This document shows, one piece after another, positions 31,338 through 39,579 of a DNA stretch of 59,129 nt. Position 1 is the first letter of the stretch; each line of letters starts with the position of its first letter. A model generated the notes under the pieces. That model had not been told where the DNA came from. It saw only the letters and a program-made list of their open reading frames with translations, and made no database searches. The stretch lies in IMG/VR virus record IMGVR_UViG_3300035698_005503, positions 1 through 59,129 of that record; one strand, 5' to 3'. The stretch comes from a virus. A program made the position numbers and the translations under genes.

Positions 31338-31600
31338 ATCGAACCCTCAACTACATATAAAATCTCGAACTCTGAGTGGCTATGTGCTTGACATATATTT
31401 GGGCCTTCGATACTAACAATACATGCCGAGAAGTAATCACTATCACTAAGTGGCATCATTTCTACAGGTTCACCACTCTGAAACATAATATGCGTTGTAT
31501 CTGTTTTGATTTCTTTAAAGTCAAGAGACTTATGTAAATCATCTATGGCGGCAGTTATCTTCGTGAGACCAATCGTGTCGGTACTAGTATATTTTTTCAT
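31319..31600 (-). CDS. Cupin domain protein, N-terminal part (frameshifted)
   Basis: About 93 residues from the ATG at 31600, which overlaps the upstream TGA. The end reads NICQAHSHSEFEILYVVEGSM, the cupin motif 1 (H-x-H-x4-E-x6-G). The frame then stops, while the next frame carries on with cupin motif 2. A 2-nt excess in the run TGTGTGT at about 31330-31336 accounts for the shift. A joined protein of about 150 residues would be a single-domain cupin, possibly a sugar isomerase/epimerase or a metal-dependent dioxygenase, in line with the glycosyltransferase gene two positions upstream. Either a sequencing error, a recent mutation, or real recoding. Confidence 0.7.
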   Translation of the reverse strand: MKKYTSTDTIGLTKITAAIDDLHKSLDFKEIKTDTTHIMFQSGEPVEMMPLSDSDYFSACIVSIEGPNICQAHSHSEFEILYVVEGSMCVSGY

Positions 31601-32367
31601 GGTAAGAACCACTCTATTGGGACATCCATTGCCTGCCTAATAATCTTCTTCCTGTGACTTTTGAATCTTGTAGCCTTACCACCCCTAGTATTCTCATACG
31701 GAATACCCGAGGCATAACCACAATTTCCATTCATACTGCCATCAAAACAATATAGTCTGAATCCAATCGCGCCGTGTCTAACGGCTAAGCCTAGAGCACA
31801 ACATACTGTCAGGCTCCCTACTCTACACCCACAGAGTGCCGGTAGAAAAACATACATATTCTTCATATCCTTACATCTAGGATATGCTTGTCTCGATATA
31901 AAAGCCAATGTATCTTCTTTCTTTGGGCGACATGTGTCTCCCAATGATCTATCTTGCTGAAATAATGCAACCGGATTTCTTAAGTCTAATTTCTCTACAG
32001 CAAATACTGATTCATTACAGCAAATTATTGGTGACCCATCTTGGATAAATGTATCTTTCGTTATCCTATCAAGACTAGGACCCTTACCCACTATGTTGAT
32101 AATTCTCCCCTCAAAGAATCTTTGTAGCGACATACTTTGATTCAGAGTATTTACATTATATGCCATATAGGCATTTATCTTGGGATATCTAACTGCTCCA
32201 ATAACTTTCCATCTAGGAGTAGTTCCTTGCCTATCATATAATGCGTCTAATTTATCCTCAACAGTCCTATTGGGCCTTGTAAGTGAGAATGATCCATCGT
32301 CATATGTTTTGGTGCGTATGACACCGATTCTATGTGGTATTTTCTTTGGGTCTATTCTAGAGACCAT
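31597..32367 (-). CDS. MptE-like/DUF115-like protein of glycan island
   Basis: A 256-residue protein with a strong AGGAGG site. Its centre, RIINIVGKGPSLDRITKDTF, followed by PIICCNESVFAVEKL, is the pattern of MptE-like/DUF115 proteins (G-x-GPSL near a nucleotide-like site), which sit with glycosyltransferases in glycan and flagellin modification loci. The segment RVGSLTVCCALGLAVRHGA and LYCFDGSMNGNCGYA is also reminiscent of that family. The basic C-terminus reads RFKSHRKKIIRQA. It likely acts on a sugar or nucleotide-linked substrate; its partner is probably the glycosyltransferase encoded just upstream, overlapping by 16 nt. Confidence 0.6.
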   Translation of the reverse strand: MVSRIDPKKIPHRIGVIRTKTYDDGSFSLTRPNRTVEDKLDALYDRQGTTPRWKVIGAVRYPKINAYMAYNVNTLNQSMSLQRFFEGRIINIVGKGPSLDRITKDTFIQDGSPIICCNESVFAVEKLDLRNPVALFQQDRSLGDTCRPKKEDTLAFISRQAYPRCKDMKNMYVFLPALCGCRVGSLTVCCALGLAVRHGAIGFRLYCFDGSMNGNCGYASGIPYENTRGGKATRFKSHRKKIIRQAMDVPIEWFLP

Positions 32368-33836
32368 ACTAACCTCCTACCTTCTCGAATAAAATGAGCA
32401 TCCAAATACTCTATTGCCTTACGATTATTGCGTATAATTGCGAAGCTAGTATCACTGACTGGAAAGATACGAGCACCCAGGATGCTTTCAGGAAATGATC
32501 CTTTTTCAAAGACACCGGACTCATTAGGGATATTTATGGGCACCCTCTGCTTCCGCTTACTTTTTACAGGTTGTGATATTTTCCCACCCCTATCCATCCC
32601 TCTTTTAAATCTTCTGCTTGCTTGGTTATGCTGTATGACAGGTTGACCAAACTTTTTCATAATATCAAATATCTGAGTATACTGTGGTGGTAAGTCAAGT
32701 ATATTGAGTTCAGGATGATTCGCAAGAAGTTTTTGAAGTGTTTTCTGATCCGTATGCGTGAGTAATCTACACTCCCTATCCCACTCTTGTATTATCTGAT
32801 ACATCTTCCAAGTATTGTTAATATAGATAGTCCCCGACAGTAGTTCAAGCCTACCACCTGATTTCTTCATATAGTGAACACCAATATCTTCACTTATGGT
32901 ATTGAACAATGTCGGTTCTGATTTCACTACCGCGTCGGCGTCTAGATATATGATATTAAACCCAGGAAAATCACCCATTGCCTCTAGGATTATTTGAGGC
33001 TTCATGTTGACGTTCTTGAGCCAAGAACCCTGTGACTTCATTGGATACAATTTGAACGGTATGTGCAAAAGATTCAATGAAGCAGTAAGATTCATCACCT
33101 CAGTTTCATAAGGCGAATCAACAGTATAATATGATATTACAATATACTTCCTATTAGCTAGGAATTCTTTATGTAATTGACTATGGGAACTAGCAATCTT
33201 CTTCCTATCTTTGAGGTTACTTGTACCGAGACTATAGGTATATAGATTAGCGGGACAATGGCCCCAAGAGCGAAAGAGTTTGAGTGCATCGAAGTTCCAG
33301 CCAGCATCAGGAGCAATAAATACATGCTCGGGGAAATGACACTGAGAATCAATATCCCTAGTGGTGAATATCGTGCCAGTGTTGGGGCAAGTAGTTGAGT
33401 CACCCTTGAGACCATACTTAATGAAATCAATACCCTTAGGATCAGCGATTCTTTTGATTCCATTCTGACGCATAGTCGTTGATCGACAAGTGATTATATC
33501 AAACTTATTGGATATATAGAAGTCCAACATGGTTTCTAGGTACTTAGGACTATAGTAGTCATCGGTACTGAGTCGACACACATACCTACCTTGGGCAAGG
33601 TTATGTGCCCTATTACGATTCTTCGCCTCAGACCAACCTTCATGGGGTCTAGTGTCTAAGAGTTGAATCTTTTCAGGTAGATTAAATCCTTTGACAATTG
33701 CGGCAATTTCTGCATGGTCATCACTATCATCAGCAATGATAAGTTCCCAGTCCTTATATGTCTGATTAGTAACGGACTCAATAGCACGTGCAATATACTG
33801 AGCATGATTATGGGATGGCATACATATACTAATCAT
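32352..33836 (-). CDS. Two-domain glycosyltransferase (GT2 plus GT-A like)
   Basis: A 494-residue protein. Residues 1-200 are a family 2 glycosyltransferase: ISICMPSHNHAQYIARAIES, LIIADDSDD, and RYVCRLSTDDYYSPKYLE with the D-x-D-like TDD. Residues 220-400 form a second GT-A-type domain: VISYYTVDSPYETEVMNL, then NIIYLDADAVVKSEP with the metal-binding D-A-D, and ELLSGTIYINNT, resembling nucleotide-diphospho-sugar transferases. Both halves appear complete, so two sugars may be added in sequence. There is no membrane segment, so the substrate is cytosolic, maybe a virion protein or phage-encoded glycan. A KRGMDRGGKIS linker leads to the C-terminus. Confidence 0.85.
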   Translation of the reverse strand: MISICMPSHNHAQYIARAIESVTNQTYKDWELIIADDSDDHAEIAAIVKGFNLPEKIQLLDTRPHEGWSEAKNRNRAHNLAQGRYVCRLSTDDYYSPKYLETMLDFYISNKFDIITCRSTTMRQNGIKRIADPKGIDFIKYGLKGDSTTCPNTGTIFTTRDIDSQCHFPEHVFIAPDAGWNFDALKLFRSWGHCPANLYTYSLGTSNLKDRKKIASSHSQLHKEFLANRKYIVISYYTVDSPYETEVMNLTASLNLLHIPFKLYPMKSQGSWLKNVNMKPQIILEAMGDFPGFNIIYLDADAVVKSEPTLFNTISEDIGVHYMKKSGGRLELLSGTIYINNTWKMYQIIQEWDRECRLLTHTDQKTLQKLLANHPELNILDLPPQYTQIFDIMKKFGQPVIQHNQASRRFKRGMDRGGKISQPVKSKRKQRVPINIPNESGVFEKGSFPESILGARIFPVSDTSFAIIRNNRKAIEYLDAHFIREGRRLVWSLE

Positions 33837-34272
33837 TGTTTTTACTCTCTTCTTGACAAGTCTTACAGATGCCTGGATTGCGTTCCTTATCGAACTTACT
33901 GCACCAGTCTATTTTGACTTTCTTTTTGCAACGCTTGCACTTGCTAGGTTGCATTGATGTGGTCATATTCAAACAGTCAGTAACTATTGGATGGAAAATC
34001 TTATGATACTTTTCATCACGGACATAACCATCAGGTACATCTTTCGCATTCCCACGAATGACATGCAGATCGCCTTGAGTATCTTTAAATACTGTTTGTC
34101 CCATATTTTCACCCCATAAACTATTTAGGTACTTATGATTTTCTTTAGTTAAAACACAGACATCATTGGCCCAAGAAATAGATCGTTCTCTATATTTCTG
34201 AATCATATCAAGGCGACCTAGTCGCCTTGCCTTGGCCTCAATACAATGAATACGTACTTCAATTGTTTCCAT
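33829..34272 (-). CDS. Hypothetical protein with C-terminal zinc site
   Basis: About 147 residues, starting at the ATG at 34272 in a TGATG overlap with the tail gene. The C-terminal part CKRCKKKVKIDWCSKFD followed by GICKTCQEE has two C-x2-C pairs with a Cys between them and likely binds zinc. The N-terminal portion is helical (IEAKARRLGRLDMIQKYRERS), and a central stretch reads QTVFKDTQGDLHVIRGNAKDVPDGY. It links the tail genes to the glycosyltransferase island; role unknown. Confidence 0.6.
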   Translation of the reverse strand: METIEVRIHCIEAKARRLGRLDMIQKYRERSISWANDVCVLTKENHKYLNSLWGENMGQTVFKDTQGDLHVIRGNAKDVPDGYVRDEKYHKIFHPIVTDCLNMTTSMQPSKCKRCKKKVKIDWCSKFDKERNPGICKTCQEESKNND

Positions 34273-37200
34273 CAAGTGGATTCTTCAACTTTAACTTCGG
34301 CAGTATGCACATAATCATTACCACCACTTGTTGTAATTTCATCATTGACATAGTATCCTACTGGTGTTCTGCCAATTTCCTTATTCGGATAATTATCAGC
34401 ACCTGCTGATGGAAACTGGTATATTTCCCATCTGCTATTAAACCACCCAACAACTAAAGTGAAGCCAACATACCCCCAAGCACCACCGTCATAACGAACT
34501 CGCCAACCACCTAAAGACGGGGCAGCGTACCAGAAACAATCAGAAGCATCATTCTCACCATCAACTATATTATCTTTTGCAGGATCTAACTTCCATTCCC
34601 TCCATTCTATAATCGAACCGGTAGCAGAGCCATCATCAGAAGACCATATTACGCGGCGACCAGATATCACTTCGCCATCATATGGTGAGATAGCGGCATC
34701 TATCACTTGATAATTCTGTACGAGTCCATTACATGGGAATGTAGCAGGTGGCCAACTTTCACATGGACAATCAGATGGCATACATAGTTGACCAGAAGTA
34801 CGAACCCATAGAATCCCATAATCTGTTGAAGCAGCAGAGCCTCTGACACTTAGGTAACCAGTTACAGAATCTATATATGCCGTGTATACACCCTCTGTAC
34901 ACAGGTCAGCATCTGCAGGAATTGTGGCACCTACAAATGCTTTATGCTCAGTTGGTGTCTCAGTTGTTGAAGTTGGTATAGGCTCAGTTATCCATGATTC
35001 AATGAACCTACACCTATAGTCCATAGTGGCATCTAACACTATATCAAATGAGGCATTAGGGCTAATAAATCCCCAAATATTACCGGCAAGTGTTGTAGTC
35101 GGATTTATACTTTCTTTTTCAACAAAGAATCTATTTCTGCTTTCTCCGGCATGATCTACTTTTTCAACTTCTATGATTGCATCATTATCAGAATCATATG
35201 TGCCATGATCACGGAACTTAGTATTTAGGTAATTAGGAGGGTCACATACTTCATTTGATACGAGTTCATCTTCACAACTTGATTCAGCGTCACTACTCTC
35301 ACCCGATGATTCACCGGTAGAACCAGGAGGCAATGTACAGTCGATGGTAACACGATCAGATGTTGCTTTAGGGTATCTACGGTTCTCTTTATATAGAATA
35401 ATACCATCACTTGAATCTAGGGCGGTGCTTCTAACTCCTTCTACCTCAAAAGCAACATGTGCACATTCAGTACCGCCACCAGTAAATAAGTTGGTCCCAC
35501 CAATAGTCCATATGCCATTAGTAAATACAATGATTCCTTCTTCACTATAGTCGATGCCAAGAGCGTTTAATGCTGGCACCATACGCAGGTATGCCCGTAT
35601 ATTCCTTCTGACAATATTGCCTTCATCATCAACTAACCAAATCTCATAGTCAAAATTGATTCCTCTCCATGTATTTATTGGTAGTAAATAGAAAATGAAT
35701 TTATATACTTTACCACGTGAGCGAGAGTTTCTACTCCCATCATTATCATCAGGTTCAGGTACTGGTACGTAATAGTCTACTTCCGATAATCCTTCACCTG
35801 GGTCATCAGGAGCACTAAATGATTCACATGCTGAATTGTCAGGGTCACCACACCAGAATCCAATATCCTGCCCTTCACTATCTGACTCACCTGACGCCCC
35901 CTCGAAGTGTCTAGCAAGAGTGGCATTGATGGTTAGCTTCAATGATTTAGGATCATATTCAACGCTGTCGATAGATGATCCTATAGAATCTACGCCAATG
36001 ATATCTATTGAATGTATAATGTTATCAAATACATCAAATCCTAGATTCTCTAGATATGTAACATATTGTACTTTTCTCCATGCGTGTGAGTATCTATAAC
36101 CCCAAAAGTCTACTGACTTTTCCAAACATTCTTTGAGATTATATATAAAGAAATCTTTCTCTAGTTCCCTATCACCAAAGACATCTACATTTCTTGTATA
36201 GACATATTCACGCTCAGATACTACGCGTTGTGTATAGTCTTTTCTCCACTTAGCCTTGAGCCTAGTATACACATCCTCAATAGGTGTACTAGTCATAACT
36301 AATGATTTGTTATCTATATTATCTTCATTAACAGTAATTGCTGACGATGACCCTGATGATTCTATTTCTATAAGTAAATCAGGGAAATACTGGAAATAGA
36401 TTACGTCGTTTCTTATTGTAAGAACACAGCGTGCTTGCCACGCAATATCTTCACATAATTCTAAGGAGTTTCTTTCATTAAATAAACAGAAACTGGAGGG
36501 GAATTCCTCTACGTCTGCCTGTACAATAAGATGTGACGCAGAATCAACTGCGAAGTCAGTGAACTCTTCTATAATCCACTTTATGATATCAGCTGTATTA
36601 TACCCTACAGATGATTTATATGATACATATACTGACCCATCCCACCCCTCATTCTCTCTCTCACCTAATGGGATATCGAAGGTAATAGTAGTAGCATCAA
36701 CAGTCGTGCCGCTATTGAACTCAAGTGTATCGTTCAGTGAAACAGTATAATACGATGATGGTATCGGTACTAATTTAGTTACCTGTGTAATATCGTCAGC
36801 TTTACTTGAGTTACCGCTTCTTTTCCTACGTGTCTCGTGTATCGCATCTTCATATACTTTTGTCTCTGTTGATATAGTTCTGAAACCCCATACCTCTAGA
36901 GTTTCGTCCGACGGAATCATATTAGCAACATACTTATCAGGGAGGGCACCAGTTGTATCTTTATTGATAAGTATGACATTCATACCGGTGAGCAGTTCCC
37001 AGTTGTCACTCTCTAGGACTTCACCAGTAAACTCACCATCATCACCTGTTTCAACTTGTGACCATGAAACATATGAAATTGTATAATCATTCCAACTGGT
37101 TCTAGGATACTTAGCCACTTCATCAAGATTACCAGACCCTACACCAGTTGAAACTGTCTCACTATCATAACTCAGATGCCACGGCTGTGCAAGCCAGCAT

Positions 37201-38054
37201 TTCTTACCTTCTTGCCTCATTATAAAATTAGTCATACCATCAAGGTATATGAATCTTCCCTCAATTCGCTCATTATTTACAAGCGTGAGGAACTTCTGAC
37301 TACCATCTATAAAAGCTACGTCTTCATATATGGCCGTGTTCATACTTGATGGTGTGAATACGTTACCACTGAACTGGCCCTCTAAATGGACACCAGCTAT
37401 TGACAATGTTACAGTTACTGATTGAGGGAATCTATCACCACCATCAATAACGAAACTAGCTGTATCATAATTGATATCCTCAGCCAAAATACCTTCTATA
37501 GATCCCTGCAACTTTAGTGCTGGTGCTTTGATAACTGTACCAAATCCTAATGGCAATGATGAACCAATTGCATCAGGATTTAGATACTCGATATCCCCTT
37601 CTTCTACAGTATAACCGGCAGTTGTTTCTTCTATCTTAGACTCGATAGTCATAGATAGAGTCCTATCATTTTCCTTCCATTCAAAGTTGCCGTTTATGAT
37701 TCCCTTAAATAATAGATCATTATTACTTCCTGAGTGTTGATATATAGAGCAATCTATTCCTTCTATTCTTTCATTAGTTACAATACCCTTTACTGTATCT
37801 TCAGGGTCATCAGAAATAGTGAGTGTCAGTGACGAAGTAATACCAATAGATTTATCTTTCTTCTGCTGTGTGAACCGACCTATCCTAACTATCTCACTTT
37901 CATTCTCCAACCCCGATGATTCGACACCTAAGTCGAAATTGGACATTGAACAATATGTCCTGGTACCGGATAGCCACTCAATGACAATAGTGAGATACGG
38001 TGCTACCCCGTTAGTTCCTAAGTCAATCAATAATCCTGAATCTAAATCTTTCAT
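34272..38054 (-). CDS. Large tail tip or tail hub protein
   Basis: A 1260-residue protein lying directly after tape measure and two small tail genes, the usual site of a tail tip/hub or receptor-binding protein. The N-terminal third is beta-rich, for example SLTLTISDDPEDTVKGIVTN and LTMTIESKI. Around residue 610 a motif-like stretch EDVYTRLKAKWRKDYTQRVV resembles the hub core. From about 790 on there are Ser/Gly/Asp-rich linkers (GESSGESSDAESSCEDE) and domains with GDPDNSACES. Late Cys-rich parts (CMPSDCPCESW) could be disulfide-stabilised. It probably holds the tail end and contacts the host. Precise hub or fibre assignment is uncertain. Confidence 0.7.
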   Translation of the reverse strand: MKDLDSGLLIDLGTNGVAPYLTIVIEWLSGTRTYCSMSNFDLGVESSGLENESEIVRIGRFTQQKKDKSIGITSSLTLTISDDPEDTVKGIVTNERIEGIDCSIYQHSGSNNDLLFKGIINGNFEWKENDRTLSMTIESKIEETTAGYTVEEGDIEYLNPDAIGSSLPLGFGTVIKAPALKLQGSIEGILAEDINYDTASFVIDGGDRFPQSVTVTLSIAGVHLEGQFSGNVFTPSSMNTAIYEDVAFIDGSQKFLTLVNNERIEGRFIYLDGMTNFIMRQEGKKCWLAQPWHLSYDSETVSTGVGSGNLDEVAKYPRTSWNDYTISYVSWSQVETGDDGEFTGEVLESDNWELLTGMNVILINKDTTGALPDKYVANMIPSDETLEVWGFRTISTETKVYEDAIHETRRKRSGNSSKADDITQVTKLVPIPSSYYTVSLNDTLEFNSGTTVDATTITFDIPLGERENEGWDGSVYVSYKSSVGYNTADIIKWIIEEFTDFAVDSASHLIVQADVEEFPSSFCLFNERNSLELCEDIAWQARCVLTIRNDVIYFQYFPDLLIEIESSGSSSAITVNEDNIDNKSLVMTSTPIEDVYTRLKAKWRKDYTQRVVSEREYVYTRNVDVFGDRELEKDFFIYNLKECLEKSVDFWGYRYSHAWRKVQYVTYLENLGFDVFDNIIHSIDIIGVDSIGSSIDSVEYDPKSLKLTINATLARHFEGASGESDSEGQDIGFWCGDPDNSACESFSAPDDPGEGLSEVDYYVPVPEPDDNDGSRNSRSRGKVYKFIFYLLPINTWRGINFDYEIWLVDDEGNIVRRNIRAYLRMVPALNALGIDYSEEGIIVFTNGIWTIGGTNLFTGGGTECAHVAFEVEGVRSTALDSSDGIILYKENRRYPKATSDRVTIDCTLPPGSTGESSGESSDAESSCEDELVSNEVCDPPNYLNTKFRDHGTYDSDNDAIIEVEKVDHAGESRNRFFVEKESINPTTTLAGNIWGFISPNASFDIVLDATMDYRCRFIESWITEPIPTSTTETPTEHKAFVGATIPADADLCTEGVYTAYIDSVTGYLSVRGSAASTDYGILWVRTSGQLCMPSDCPCESWPPATFPCNGLVQNYQVIDAAISPYDGEVISGRRVIWSSDDGSATGSIIEWREWKLDPAKDNIVDGENDASDCFWYAAPSLGGWRVRYDGGAWGYVGFTLVVGWFNSRWEIYQFPSAGADNYPNKEIGRTPVGYYVNDEITTSGGNDYVHTAEVKVEEST

Positions 38055-38437
38055 GTACCCTCTATGTAGCCTCTGACAACGAAACTAGTACTGAATCTAT
38101 GACAATCATTATCAGTTACTAATTTATTATCGGAAGTAAAAGTCAGTTTCGGATGGTCAAGAATACAGGTCCAATCATCACTATCGTAATCAGTATATGT
38201 GAATATGGTAGCACCTATCGCTAAGAAGAAAGCATCTAAATCATCTTTCTCAGTTGCCGTTAGGTTCTTGAATGTGAGACTAAATACTCTATTTGCAATT
38301 ACTCTTTTACGATAAGTCCGTACACCGCCATTCATATTAAAACTGATTATTGCGTCATTTAATATAGTGTTAGAGTTACCATGCTCAGGATTTCTGAGAA
38401 CAGCAGTATTGGCTCCTGATGTAAAAGTAACACTCAT
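38051..38437 (-). CDS. Small tail protein (distal tail-like)
   Basis: A 128-residue, beta-rich protein between tape measure and the large tail-tip gene. It begins VTFTSGANTAVLRNPEHGNS and contains a conserved-looking RVFSLTFKNLTATEKDDLDAFF, a pattern seen in minor tail/distal-tail proteins that dock on the tail tube. The C-terminal half (WTCILDHPKLTFTSDNKLV) suggests a beta-sandwich. Tail adaptor role is inferred from position and fold pattern. Confidence 0.6.
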   Translation of the reverse strand: MSVTFTSGANTAVLRNPEHGNSNTILNDAIISFNMNGGVRTYRKRVIANRVFSLTFKNLTATEKDDLDAFFLAIGATIFTYTDYDSDDWTCILDHPKLTFTSDNKLVTDNDCHRFSTSFVVRGYIEGT

Positions 38438-38439
38438 GT

Positions 38440-38775
38440 TTAATTGACTTCCATAATTCTGATATCAAAGTTATTACTATCTGTCCTCATAGTTTTCATA
38501 CCAACATTACCCAACATAATACCATTCCACGATTCACCATATAGGTCTGTTATAGCAATAACTATTCCTATATTATTGATTAGCATATTAAGAAACTCAT
38601 TAGCCTTATTATCTTGGATGCCGACCCATGTATATGAGTACAGTCTGAATACAGTCCAGTTACGAGATACAACGACTAGTGAATCATTGATTGAACTGAG
38701 ACTGACATTTTGAGGGTCTATCTCAACAGAATCTTCGAATTCAGGATTCTTTATTGTAACACCACCTATAATCAT
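38440..38775 (-). CDS. Small tail protein
   Basis: A 111-residue protein coupled by ATGA to the tape measure C-terminal frame. It begins IIGGVTIKNPEFEDSVEIDP and ends in NNFDIRIMEVN, beta-rich throughout. Small tail genes in this position usually code for a distal tail or tail-tip adaptor; no sequence signature allows more. Confidence 0.6.
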   Translation of the reverse strand: MIIGGVTIKNPEFEDSVEIDPQNVSLSSINDSLVVVSRNWTVFRLYSYTWVGIQDNKANEFLNMLINNIGIVIAITDLYGESWNGIMLGNVGMKTMRTDSNNFDIRIMEVN

Positions 38776-39305
38776 GGTAGTGAAATCTCACCTCTACGTA
38801 TCGCTCTACGAAGTTGTAAACCGATCTCTTGTATGTCGGCTTGTGTATTACCTGTAGATGCTAGTGATATGTTGATATCACCAATGCTAGTATTACTAGA
38901 ACTTGTACTATTGAATAATGGAACCTTACCAACATTCATATCCTGGAGTTGAGAGGCAAACCTATTGGTTGCTTCCCTACTCATAACAAATTCACCAGGC
39001 ATCAATGCTGCAAGAACAGAATCAGTAGCTGTGGCACCACCTACTAATCCACCGATGGCATTACCCTGTGGTGGTGTAGTCGGCGGTGTACCACCATTAC
39101 CACCAAAGAAATCAGCGTTACTAAATGTTTCAACAGCATCATTAAGTAACTCAATAGCTTTTGTTAGGGCATCAACTTCCCCTACCGCTTCATCAGTATC
39201 TACCTCAAGTTTATATTGTCCTTGAACGGCTTCATTTGCTTGTTTGAGTTGGTTATCTGCTATTACTAATTGTTCAGCTGTTTTAGACTGAGTTAAGAAT
39301 AGCAT
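38772..39305 (-). CDS. Tape measure protein, C-terminal part (frameshifted)
   Basis: This 177-residue frame is the C-terminal end of the tape measure protein: GGLVGGATATDSVLAALMPG followed by EFVMSREATNRFASQLQDMN is the usual closing motif of phage tape measures. The same frame is open back to 39590, reading KYFKGRVPVLPGG onward directly after the PPWMK of the main ORF. Read together they give about 1364 residues. If made separately, the first ATG would be that at 39305. The C-terminus normally contacts the tail tip. Confidence 0.75.
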   Translation of the reverse strand: MLFLTQSKTAEQLVIADNQLKQANEAVQGQYKLEVDTDEAVGEVDALTKAIELLNDAVETFSNADFFGGNGGTPPTTPPQGNAIGGLVGGATATDSVLAALMPGEFVMSREATNRFASQLQDMNVGKVPLFNSTSSSNTSIGDINISLASTGNTQADIQEIGLQLRRAIRRGEISLP

Positions 39306-39579
39306 ATAAAGTCTACTTAATTCATTTTGGAATTCTTCCGGTGCCTTAGTCCCCTTAACATGACCATAGATTCTTTTTACTACCTCTTTGGCTTTATTAA
39401 GTTGCTCTATAAATCCAGGGCTTGTTAATGCGTCCTTTTTCGCTGAATATTTTAAGAATTCATCGAGATTTGCGATGTCAGCTTTTAATGCTTCTTGTGG
39501 ATAATTACCTCCTATACGATGTTTCTTATCTAATGAAAGACTAGCTGCAACACCACCAGGTAGAACAGGTACTCTACCT

